Source: Phoronis australis (taxonomy: Eukaryota; Phoronida; Phoronidae). From it: a DNA stretch of 64,000 nucleotides. The DNA lies in assembly GCA_002633005.1 (NCBI GenBank), contig NMRA01000137.1:558001-622000 (forward strand), given 5' to 3'. Below the pieces are notes generated by a model, which had not been told where the DNA came from, did no database searches, and saw nothing but the letters and a program-made list of their open reading frames with translations. Positions 1 to 9,430 of the stretch are shown here, piece by piece. The first letter of the stretch is position 1. Each line of letters starts with the position of its first letter. The translations under genes were made by a program, and so were the position numbers.

Positions 1-1040
1 AATGGGTGTTTGGCTTCGTTGGTCAAATTTAAGTGACGATGAAGCAGAGTTGACATTTGTATGTGCGAGGTCTAGGCTCACCCCTTTGAAACAGTCCAGT
101 ATGCTAAGGAAAGAGCTTCAAGCCGTCTTACTTCTGTCTCGTCTGATGGTGACTGTAGAGAACGCTTTGAGGTTCGATCTGGACTGACAGCCTTACCGCC
201 ATTTGTTGGTTAAGTGGACAGTCAAAATCATACAAATCGGACGTAACCCACCATGTGGGAGAGATTACGACTGCTTTCGATCCTGTGACAGAAGTGGGGT
301 TTGTTCCTAGCAAACAGAGCGTTATCGACATCGTATCACGTGGATGCACTGTTCCAGAGATACAGCAAGTCATCAATGGCCCCAAATACCTGAGATTTCC
401 ACCAGACCAGTGGCCCACGACACCCAAGAAAATTGTGATCCCAGATGACTACGAACAGAAGAAATTTCACGTCCGTAACGCACAGTCTTATGCAGCCAAG
501 GTCACCGATATTCCATTCGTCGACCCTAAGAGGTTTTCCTGCTGGTCACGTTTACTGATGGTGACTGCCCGTATCCTGTCTCTGAAAGTCCTACCAAGGT
601 CTCATTGGATGAAGCAGCTACTAACTCAAGTGTCACAGTGGCCGATGAAAGAAGATAAATTATATTGGATCCGTTGTGCTCAGCGTGAAACCGACTTTAG
701 CGACCCAAACCTGATGAACCTGAACCCTTTCTTCGACGAAGATGAAATGGTCTATCGTATCGGAGGCCGCCTCAACAAAGCCCCTCTTTCTTATGACATA
801 CGCCATCCTTACCTGTTACCGAAGAAAAGTTACATCACCTACTGGTTGTACGCGAGAAGTACAGGCTTGCTCTTCATGGGGGACATCTCAGAACAGCATT
901 CGAGGTTCGGAAAATGTATTGGTTGCTTGGAGACACCAACCTCGCCCGACGAGTGATTCATGAGTGCGTCACTTGCAGACGTCACCGTAGCAAGCCAGTT
1001 ACGCAACAATGGCTAACTTACCGGACCACCGTGTAACACC
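1..1040 (+). mobile_element. BEL/Pao-type LTR retrotransposon, decayed pol fragment
   Basis: Three stretches in different frames read as consecutive parts of a BEL/Pao polyprotein. At 2-187 the sequence around APLKQ/ELQA (seen as TPLKQSSMLRKELQAVLLLS) matches the region after the reverse transcriptase in this family. At about 210-900 a long open frame has VPSKQ followed by IVSRG, the usual VPSxxNPADxxSRG block, and then IGGRLNKAPLSYDIRHPYLLP, the block before the integrase. At about 900-1020 a third frame gives VRKMYWLLGD and then HECVTCRRHR, the His/Cys zinc-binding start of integrase. The catalytic integrase core, LTRs and gag are not seen; similarity fades after about 1040. The left part lies outside the window. 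At least two frame changes and in-frame stops mean the copy is dead. The family call rests on remembered motif patterns. Confidence 0.8.
255..956 (+). pseudogene. BEL/Pao pol remnant, longest readable segment
   Basis: This is the longest open frame on the plus strand (about 233 codons). It covers the VPSKQ/VSRG block near its start, the W..GP-like block (GPKYLRFPPDQWP) and the IGGRLNKA..RHP..LP block close to its end. True pol genes of this group run for well over a thousand codons, so this is a small internal piece. In its last 25 codons the frame diverges from the expected protein. The continuation, including the zinc-binding HECVTCRRH, is in the frame of an overlapping reading frame at 742-963 and beyond, so a frameshift sits near position 890-900. 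The methionine at 255 is not a real start: homology continues upstream in the same frame as far as about 210. Confidence 0.75.
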
Positions 1041-3599
1041 TTTCCTGCTTTCATAATGTCGGCAAAATTTGACTGGTGCCGGTTGGATATACAAATGACA
1101 TAAGTAAAAAGGCACACCTCTTGAAATATCCGGGAATGAAGGACATCATGTCCCATACATTTCCCACTATGAAGTTTGAATCCGCGGTTGCATGGCCGGT
1201 GGCCAGTGTGACTAATGAAGCGGGAGAATTTCGATCCCAGCCGATTTCTAAAAGCTAAAAGAGATTAGTGAACTGAACTTAATCAACTAATAGGAGAGGT
1301 TGACCTCCATTTTAAATCAATGAACCACTATCCACCAGAGTGGGGATAAAGTGGAAATCGCTTTTTGCTCTCAGTACACCGGAGAGCACCAATACGAAAA
1401 GTCTCGATTATAATTGTTAGCCTGTTGATTTTATAAGGCACCTATTACCAGAGAACTACGTTGTTGGAAATAACACCGGAACTCGAACATTACATGAAAA
1501 TGCCAATACATTCGTGTGAACCTTCGGCTTTGCACATCTTATCCATGTATGCTTCATTGTTGTTAAGTATGTTACTTTAGCGTTTCCGAACTTCTTTCGG
1601 AAAAAAATGCTCTTATTTCCAATAACAGGTTTTTAGAAAAAGTACACGCGCGGTGCGCTCTTTCGAAAATTTACGAAATTAAAGGTGTTGCTTAAAATTA
1701 AAATGGGATTTAAATACTTTAAATACAGCTGGTATTGTTTGGAGAATGAATGGTCAGATAAATTTGGATCATTTGATTATGCTCTCCTACGCCCATTTTA
1801 GAAAACATTATCGGTTGGTGGTTGGGAGAGTTTTTTCTGTACTGCAGAAGATTAAAAATTGTTATCTTATTAATGAACTTTGATCACCTAATAACAGGAT
1901 TTGCACATATTTGTCCTTTGGTCGCTTTGATTATCACCCCTAACCGGCGTGTTGATGGGTAATTTCCGTACATCAATTTTTCTTTTACGCATATCAAAGT
2001 GGTGGCGATTAACAAAGAAGCGTATCCTGTGCATACCAGATTCCACACTTTTTGGTTGAGAATACGCAGAGCGTGCGCACTGGCGTGCGCACTCACATCA
2101 TAGAACATAGAGTTAAAACAAGCCAATGTTTACATAGCGAAAAGAGCGCTTGATAATCAAATTCTGACGTGAATCGTGATCGCTTATTTGGACACAGAAT
2201 CTTTCTCGTATCTCGGCTTCGCTGGGAGGCCGATGCCGGAGTGATCTGGGAAAGTAATAGTTTGCGACTGTAATAATTTTACGGATTCAATTGAAATAAT
2301 CTAAAGACTTGAATCCAGGTCTATTTAAAAGTATCGATACTCACGTAAAACTTGACCGACATTGCTAATACCAGATTCTTTTTCATTGCAGTCTAAACTG
2401 AGCATATGAAGAACACTGAACAGCTTAATTTTATCACATTTGTTTTTGTCCAAAACATGAGCACAAACTTTAAAATTAACGCGTAAGTAAACGTTTCGGT
2501 TCATTCACTTTTAGCCATTCTCAAGACAAAAGTTCACATTTTTCAATCAGGTGACACAGGTAGAGAACAGACTGTACAGGTACAGGTCAAAACGCATTGT
2601 GAGGGGAGAGACGAGAAATCAAAACAGTTGGAGCTCCAATGAACCAATGTTCCTATTGAAATAGCGCTCAGCATGATTCAACCGCATTTGCCTAGCCTTC
2701 TTTATGAGGAGCCCTAGGGTGGCATTATCCTTGTCTAAGATTTGAACACTAGAGTAATCGAATAGTGTCACTAGTTGTCAATTAATGGGTTTAAAGTTCG
2801 TGCTCAAGCTTGCTTTTGTCGCTTGGTTGTACTTTTTGTATCAGGCATAGCCACAAAAAGTCAGAGGATTCAATTTCCTAGTACTATCCCATTAACGTCG
2901 ACGCTTCGGTGTTCAGGGGAGCTCTGATCACTGGGAACGCTTAAATTCGGTCTTGGATAGAAGGAACAGGGAGATTTGACAGTGAAGCATCGACGAGTCG
3001 CTACAGGGGGACTGTTCAATTTCGGTGTCCATCTAAAAGCCGTGCTCGTACGACCGCTTATTTTTATCAAAGATTATGTTACCGATTAATCTTGCAAAAC
3101 CTTGTATAATTCAACTCGAAACAATTGAAGACTAATTATAAATGGTAAACTATATGAATACAGCAATAACTTTAACTAATTACTTTAATTATCTCTCCTT
3201 TCTGTCCCCTCATAAAACTGTGGCTAAGCACCACGTGGTCAAGTGGAAGTCCCGCCCACACCAGATCGGCGACATGAATGTATATAATGTCAATAAATTT
3301 GAACTGCAATGTGAGTAGACTAGGCCCATTGGGAGGCCAAAAATGCTTTGGGGAGGGGCTAGCTAAATGATGGAAATAACATCACAAAACAATCAAATGT
3401 CTAATTTTTTCGACGAGACGGGAAATTATTGAGGAATTCTCGTTGACTAAAAATGAATGAAAGTTGATTAAAGACAGCCTCCAGCAGCTAAAACACCTTC
3501 TTGACACCAGAAATGCAAGTATTGTTCTTAAAAAAAATAATGTTTTTGCTTCTTACAAACCACGGAAAGTAATTAATTGCAACGCAAATTACACCGCTC
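1041..3599. other. No gene recognised
   Basis: AT-rich sequence with scattered short open frames on both strands and no recognisable domain. A splice-acceptor-like site (pyrimidine run then CAG at 2391) is followed at once by stops in all frames. A GC-richer patch at 2890-3050 on the minus strand holds a short frame starting MDTEIEQSP but has no donor site and no similarity I know. Confidence 0.5.
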
Positions 3600-3834
3600 A
3601 GCGGCCCCTTCAAACGCCCCTGAAAAAATCTGACACAAAAGTAGTGTCATTAAAAGCTATATCGCTCGTCTTTTACCGGCGTGTTGTAAAATTGGCGTTC
3701 TGCCGCCCATCTACTGCTAAAATTGAAGTGCGCTCTTGTGAGTCTCGCTGGTTCCCTGCGTGCCGCTAAGTGGGGCGGTAGCCGCGCCAGCACGCAGGTA
3801 TCACTTAATATTCCTCGTTGTGTTGCTATTACAG
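3600..3834 (+). promoter_or_regulatory. CpG-rich patch, possible promoter of gene A
   Basis: This stretch has many CG dinucleotides against an AT-rich background (for example around 3668-3690 and 3745-3800). It contains a 9-bp stem, CCTGCGTGC at 3755-3763 pairing with GCACGCAGG at 3790-3798. It leads straight into a pyrimidine-rich acceptor-like site (ending CAG at 3834) and an ATGGCGGCG start. A promoter or 5' leader is an inference from position and composition; no TATA box or mapped start is visible. Confidence 0.35.
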
Positions 3835-3896
3835 TTTCAATCTTTTGAGGTTGATCGAGTCAAAATGGCGGCGATTACGGGTTGTAGCATTTCAAG
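3835..3896 (+). CDS. Gene A, candidate first coding exon (unknown protein)
   Basis: I do not recognise the protein. The exon is bounded by a good acceptor (TTCCTCGTTGTGTTGCTATTACAG just before it) and a donor AAG|gtgaat. The reading frame is open across all 62 bases, and translation most likely starts at ATG 3865 (context aaaATGGCGGCG), giving MAAITGCSIS plus two bases of the next codon. That phase matches the exon at 13862-13975 exactly: the split codon AG|T becomes serine. The sequence upstream is CpG-rich, as expected near a promoter. A caution: a related ATGGCG-containing stretch with nearby ATTCCAATACGGG motifs occurs at about 14180-14260, so this exon may lie in a repeat. Minor alternative: the 3' partner could be the GC-rich open segment at 5114-5213, which is also phase-compatible. 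Confidence 0.35.
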
Positions 3897-4440
3897 GTGA
3901 ATTATTTTGAAAATTGTGTTTCTATTATAAAATTTTCAATGAATTTGAATATAATTGCTTTGTACGAAAAGATCAAGCTGATATGTGTTGTAACGTTTCC
4001 ACGTATTTTGCACCAAATAAAAGACCTATTGTTGCCTATTCCAATACGGGACACACACTCGACAGCCGCCCGTATCGGAATCGCGCAGCGTTCACGCCTT
4101 CGGCTTCAAGAAGACATGAATGCAAAGTTCCTAACATCAAAATTTTTGTATTAAACCAATTTCACTTTATAATAAACATTGTGAAATTGCCTGATAACAA
4201 TTAGGACGAAGCGTTTTGTTTTTTCGGTTGTTTCGGCGACTCCATTTACACTCCCGGGGATTCCCATACGGGCCTGTGTTAGAATGTGTGCTAAATAATT
4301 CAATAAAAATTCTAAAGGTAATTATTTTGATCAATTTTAATATTAATTGACATGAAATGAACATTTAAGGTGTTTCCTTGATTTTCCATGTATTTTGCAC
4401 TAAATTAAACGGCCAGTCTTCGCTGATTCCAATACTATGA
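3890..4440 (+). repeat. Diverged direct repeat with ATTCCRATACGGG motifs
   Basis: About 3995-4060 and 4375-4440 are related: both run through a GTATTTTGCACYAAAT core to an ATTCCAATAC motif. The motif ATTCCRATACGGG occurs as an inverted pair at 4038-4050 and 4069-4081, again near 4258, and twice at 14233-14262. The unit spacing is about 380 bases. This looks like an old small repeat family, not a coding feature. Confidence 0.45.
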
Positions 4441-4980
4441 AGACACGGTGAAAGCCAAATTCGTTGTAACGATGATGTCATAGTCTTCGATTAGTGCAAG
4501 CGCCATCTCAAGTTTTTTTTTGGCTCTAAATGGGTTTCGTGATGGGACTACTGTATTGTAGAAGGCCTACTTAATAAACGACTGGGGTATGTCATGACAC
4601 AGTATTTTGATATTTTTCATCATGTATTTCAGATGTTAAATAGTCATTTTGGCACCATATTAGGCTTTTAAGGGTTGCCCTTTCCCAGTGGGGTGGGCAC
4701 CTCCTGGTTACGGACATGCCTCGTCCACTTATGAATTACTTGCGTTCTAGTTTAAACATTGATTTAGCTGAGTTAAATCTAACATTGACTGTATACCCTA
4801 TTCGCTCGAGCACAAGGCAGGAAGAAGGTTGCGGAAAGATAAGAATACTTTTTACAGTCCCCTCTTTGTTTCGTCAATTTATTGTCGAGCACGTTGATAT
4901 GCGTCATCAATATAATTATAACTAAATATATATGCGGGTTGCGCAATTTTTATTGGATTTTGGTTGTACTTAGCTCTTTG

Positions 4981-4988
4981 TGACGTCA
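4981..4988. promoter_or_regulatory. Perfect CRE palindrome TGACGTCA
   Basis: The 8-base CREB/ATF palindrome TGACGTCA is present. A strong donor-like GGGTGAGT follows about 45 bases downstream (near 5024). One such octamer is expected by chance every 65 kb, and a second copy lies inside a transposable element at 42951-42958, so function is uncertain. Confidence 0.2.
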
Positions 4989-5113
4989 AATCGAACTCGT
5001 GATTTTTGTTTGTCTTTGCTCAGGGTGAGTCGTTGAGTACTACCCAATGATAGCTGTCAAATTTAATATTATCTTGGTTAGCAAATATTAATCTTTACTG
5101 TTCCGTTTTCAAG

Positions 5114-5213
5114 AAGTCTCGTAAAAAGAAAAGTGTATCTGATGGGGTGGCCTCGCACAAGGCGTCTTCTTGCCGGGACTGCACCGAACAAAATTCATTT
5201 GATGAAGTCGCAG
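5114..5213 (+). CDS. Possible alternative exon, unknown
   Basis: A GC-rich island between an acceptor-like CCGTTTTCAAG and CAG|gtctgc. Two of the three frames are open. One, which begins with a single base and is phase-compatible with the exon ending at 3896, reads SLVKRKVYLMGWPRTRRLL and onward, basic and mitochondrial-presequence-like. The other reads KSRKKKSVSDGVASHK. The donor is weak and no family is recognised. It may be chance openness caused by the local base composition. Confidence 0.15.
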
Positions 5214-7518
5214 GTCTGCGAGAATGTTTTTGTTATCACGTTGCAACAATTTTAATTAGTGTTCCCCGCAAAGCGGCGTTCTTGTGTCTGATCGTGCGCT
5301 TAACAACTCTTTTGCACTTCAGCTAACGATGAAACAATGGATAGTTTTGACACGTTAATCAAACTATTCGTTTCAGTGACTTAGACGCAGAAAATGTAAA
5401 CGACATGAACGCCCTCTGTTGTTAGTCCCGCAAAAATCATGGTAAACCAAGAAAACGTTTGCAAATTTCAAAATGAGCTATTCAAAAGAAATGTGAGTGT
5501 TCTAGGAAACTGCAACTTTGGGTAGGAACTCCGCAATCAAAACAAAGCGCAAAGTTACTTGTATTATAATGACACATCCTTCCCAACAATGGTGTAAAGC
5601 AGAGTCATCACGTGCACCACTTTTACAACGAAAGGTTTCGCTGTGGACAGTTTGGGGCCGTTCTGGACAGCTAATAGACATTTTCCTCTTTCAAAGAAAT
5701 TGAACAGAAACGTGACAAAAGAACTGTGCCTCTCCTACAACAAAACCCAACCACTCACTGACTGTGTTATTCTCTTCAAATAGTTCTGTTCTGACAGAAA
5801 ATGATGGTAGCATATCTTCAAACTACATGGTCAAATACCATTATTGTATTACAATACGGTATAATATACAATATTGCATATCAAATCTAAAAAACATGAA
5901 AACAAAGTGTTTATCTTGACTTGGTGTGCGAGACAGGCCAAATTGAACGAGGTGGCTCACGAACATTTGGAACGTTGGACACTTTTTTGTAAATGACTTG
6001 AATATCCCACTACCACTTTTAAGTGTTAAACCATAGTCAATTTGACAGCATGACGCTCCCAAAGGATTTATACAAAACGCTAGAAAATATGGCAGTTCGT
6101 TAAATTTACTTGATACAAGGGATCCGATGTAAAACTTTGACCACCAACTACCCCCATCGCTATCTAGCGACAAGGCGTCCTTTATCATGTCGCCGATTTA
6201 TCGGAAATGTACAGGAAGACCTGCACACAAACTACTCTAATATCATCATGACGAACGTTGTCTACACTCGATTGACTTCGCCGATACCTTCGGATCAAGC
6301 AACTGAAACATCTGATTGGTTCTCGATGATGAATTCCGGCTTTTCAACCAATCAGATATAGCTTAGCCGATTGCCCCGATTTAACCCGCGAGGTCGATCA
6401 GCCTGTCTTTGCGTAAGTTTTTAGCAATGGAGAGTGCATACCCAGTACGTAATGATAACCCCGAAATAAGTAAACATTGAAGATACCTAGATTAGATTAT
6501 TGACGTTTGAGGTGTATCATTCATTACTCTACATTATCTGGTGATGTACAGTCGTGGTATGTATTTGCAAGTCCAGCTATCCTCTTCACGAATAATCAAA
6601 TCCGAGTTCCGAAAAATCTGGGACGAAATGAAACCAACAAGACCCGAAACTTTTCGAATGTGCTTCCTTCTAATCCACCGCTTAAACTGTCGATCGTAAA
6701 CTACGTTACTAAACCTGTACAAAATTGACCACAAACCTTTCTACACGAAAATAAATAATAAATTCACCCACAGACAATCTCCAACAGCACTCAGTTTATA
6801 GCCTAGTAAGCTACCCGCTTCCGCCCTTCGGGAGGGCATTTACACTACAGTGTATAGCAAGCTCAAGAAACGAAACTAAACAAATTGTAAAACCATAAAG
6901 GGAAAGGTTGAAAGATAATTTGCTGTTGTTTGTATACACGTGTCTTGACTATTAATAAGGGCTACTTATTAACCATATTTTGTTTTTACTTCATTCCGTT
7001 CAAAATGCTCGACGCGTAACTTCATGGGACTGAGGAAGTTGGATAAAACTGATAACGAGTTCGAAGAAACGTCCGAACGAACATCGCGTATACCAACGAA
7101 TGTCAAAAATTTCCCGTTCGCTCGAATGCACTGAAACAATGCACATCACAGTGTAACGGCGTTTACGTGCTAGGGCAGTTTGGCGTAGTTCTCGCCCACA
7201 GGCGTACCATGCTGGCTCAGGGGGGTCAAAACAAGCAAATTTGAGCAATAGAGCACAGTCATCTCACTAGAAAATACGGGAAGCCTTTAGGGTGAAATCA
7301 GTGGCGACCGGGAAAGTGGTGGATTAGGCCATAACGGTATTCGGCGGGTCTCATTCAAGACATGTTTTGGGCCAAAAAAGGCTTCTCCTCGCGTTCCGAG
7401 CTCGTTCCATAAACATTAGTTTAACGGGCTCGGACGTTCTGAGAATGAATTAGGTATGACAGTGTCTGAAGCTTCCCTAATTCACCAGAACAGGATGCCC
7501 TTAGTTGTCAAGACTCAC
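5214..7518. other. No gene recognised
   Basis: Short unrelated frames on both strands. The longest is a 115-codon minus-strand frame at 5841-6188 that resembles no family I know and has low-complexity hydrophobic ends. A 12-bp inverted repeat holding CCAAT/ATTGG cores sits at 6310-6357. No partner exons of the minus-strand oxidase exon were found here. Confidence 0.45.
6310..6357. repeat. 12-bp inverted repeat with CCAAT cores
   Basis: ATCTGATTGGTT at 6310-6321 pairs perfectly with AACCAATCAGAT at 6346-6357 across a 24-base loop. Each arm carries an inverted CCAAT box. It could be a hairpin or a pair of NF-Y-type sites; no gene start is evident nearby. Confidence 0.4.
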
Positions 7519-7635
7519 CTATGTTTTCCATGCACCAGGTCCTTCCCGCTGTCGGCATAATCCCACTCTTCTTCCACGCACGCAATATATTTGTGTCGCA
7601 CCTTTATTCCCTCAGCTGGATTCTCGGTAACAAAA
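7519..7635 (-). CDS. Hephaestin/ceruloplasmin-like multicopper oxidase, single exon
   Basis: Read on the minus strand, this 117-base exon has a good acceptor (CTGCTGTTTCTTTAG), a consensus donor (AG|gtgagt) and an open frame that starts after one base and ends with two. It encodes about 38 residues with the block KYIACVEEEWDYADSG. That block closely fits the first strand of odd-numbered cupredoxin domains in ceruloplasmin, hephaestin and factor V/VIII proteins (pattern YYIAAVEExWDYAPSG). Known members are copper ferroxidases of about 1000 residues with six cupredoxin domains and a signal peptide. The copper-binding His and Cys residues would be in later exons. I searched by eye for the expected following block (YKKxxYREYTD, then GPVIRAEVGD) below 7518 and for a signal peptide above 7635 and found neither, so the neighbours are distant, outside the window, or lost. 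Confidence 0.62.
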
Positions 7636-8868
7636 CTAAAGAAACAGCAGATAAAACTAACAACAAATCGCAGACTAATCGTCATCTTTACGAGTTATTC
7701 TCACCTCGTGGTGCCCGTACCCTAAACTTTCTCGTCCGTTCTCTTGGCTACGGGCACAGATTGTGTTTTTGTATCGCAACGATTCATGTGCGATTAGATT
7801 AAATAAATCTTTCTTTTGCGCATGAGCAAAACAAAATTTTACCGGTTATTTGTCTACGAGCTATCTCTATCCGTGCAGTCCTACTGTCATTTTTTCTTAA
7901 CCTTTAATTCGCCAATTACATTTACGTGTCCGCTATGGTTCAAAGTATATTTTGTTCATCAATCAGTTCTGTGTTACTCTTTTCTGTCGTTAAGGTTTCG
8001 TAACCATATCTCAGTCTTTACTTACTGATACGCACTGAACACCCAACAGCGACGATACGGTAAACTCTCCTAAATTTCGGCAAAACTAATTGCTAAAGTT
8101 GGTTGTTGTTGTTGTTGTTCGTATTTTCCAAAGACTTCTTGCATTGTAGGTTTCTGAAAACACTGTAGCTAGGGCATACAACTTACGACTGGTAAAGCCA
8201 TGTGCTACTTATCTCTAATAATAAAAATTTAATTTCACTTCTCTGCCTTAATTTGTCCTTCACTGATACGTTGGAGCGATATTACCGTAAGTAGATGAAT
8301 AATTTGATACTTTGTTAAAGTGATTTAAGAAACAGGCTGCCATTGAACGGACTTTATGTGGTTTATGAATCCTTCAAAACACATTAATGACCTTTTCATA
8401 ATTCTATTTATCTTCTTGACAAGTATCGCTGTGTCAAGGTGTCTGTTCATGATGCATTCCGCTCAAAATAAATTGAATTTTAGTTGCATATTGCAGCTTG
8501 AAACTTTTTAACTTTAAAATGTTTGCTAAAATCAGTAGCACCATCAACAAACCTGCTGGCTGAGATCGCCCAAGATCTTTGAAGGAACAATAAGTTTCAA
8601 TTTCCAATTTACAAAAATCGATTGATGGCATTCACTCAGCAACTTCGGAAAATCTATCACTAACAGAAACTTGAACTATTCATGTGCTGACTTGGAAATT
8701 ATGATTCTCATCTTAAGACCCTACAGAAACCCATAGACTATTTTGAGATCTGTAAAAGTATGAGCGTTTTGAGACATCCAGTTGAGGCAACAAAATAAAG
8801 AAAACTGAATCAAATATTGGAATTGGCTTACTTCAGTTTGCGTCCGTCTCTCACGGACTTCAGTTTGA
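7636..8868. other. No further exon seen; GTT microsatellite
   Basis: This is upstream of the oxidase exon on the minus strand. A (GTT)n run occupies 8102-8119. A minus-strand donor-like site (gtaagt, reading into 8022-8027) follows a 46-base open segment at about 8028-8073 whose phase would fit the oxidase exon, but the peptide has no signal-sequence character and I do not claim it. Confidence 0.4.
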
Positions 8869-8989
8869 CTAGTGATGTTATTATTGTTCTGGCTAATAGG
8901 TGGCGTTTTAATTAAACGATCCGGCATCGAGGTTAGGCCACTATCCCATACGACAGATGGAACCTTAGTCCACCTCGTTTATTCAGAGA

Positions 8990-9135
8990 GGGGATTTCGA
9001 TGCGTTCATGGAGAGCTTCCTTGACATGATTTTAATACTGATGATGTCACTATGCTAGACTGTGAGGAAAATTGGTTCAGAAGGGGTATCAAGGAAGCTC
9101 TTCTTGAACACGTCGGTATCCCCGCAAAATCATGA
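8990..9135 (+). pseudogene. GIY-YIG endonuclease fragment, Penelope-like element remnant
   Basis: The frame 9025-9135 reads HDFNTDDVTMLDCEENWFRR followed by GIKEALLEHVG and a stop at 9133. This fits the C-terminal block of GIY-YIG domains in Penelope-like retroelements (pattern TGHxFDxxNVxILDREDxWFxRGVKEAIxV), with the WF.RG.KEA core intact. The expected PSLN tail is missing. An in-frame TGA at 9022 sits where the preceding TGH motif should be, so the copy is broken. The frame upstream of that stop is open back to about 8869 but I see no convincing similarity there. Nothing of the reverse transcriptase is visible. Confidence 0.6.
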
Positions 9136-9395
9136 AATGCTAACCACGTTTTGTTTTTGTCTCAATCATGCTGTTTCCAGGCCGCGAAGCTTAGCACCCT
9201 AAAGTGGGACGGAACGTGAAAAACAGTTTTTAAAATTGCAGTATTCAAAGTGTTTTTCTGCCACTGAAGCAGAAGCCAAACTGACATGGCAAGACATAAA
9301 GTAGCACATTTTCCTTTTATGGAAATGTGACCTTTGACCTTTGATGTAAACAAAGCAATGACTATTTCAAGCAGCAGCCAGTCAAAGTTCTTTTA

Positions 9396-9430
9396 GCGCA
9401 TGCGCAAATATACGATATTTGGGGGCGGAG
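9396..9430. promoter_or_regulatory. NRF1-like site plus GC box
   Basis: GCGCATGCGC (9396-9405) is a palindromic NRF1-type core, and GGGGGCGGAG follows at 9421-9430. Such pairs are common in animal promoters. No convincing first exon could be tied to it: on the plus side an ATG follows at about 9456 with a short frame, and on the minus side a hydrophobic frame (AMSVWLLLQW) lies at about 9255-9290 with no donor. Confidence 0.25.

Noticed and set aside
5841-6188. 115-codon minus-strand frame
   Set aside because: No similarity, no splice or promoter context, and unbalanced hydrophobic ends; consistent with chance.
6534-6734. Minus-strand frame with YRFSNVVYDRQFKRW, loosely like the YKKVVYREF block expected after the oxidase exon
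   Set aside because: The following LGxLGPxIRAEVGD block is absent and no acceptor fits the phase, so the resemblance is too weak.
7000-7248. 82-codon minus-strand frame next to the oxidase exon
   Set aside because: No cupredoxin motifs and no compatible splice sites.
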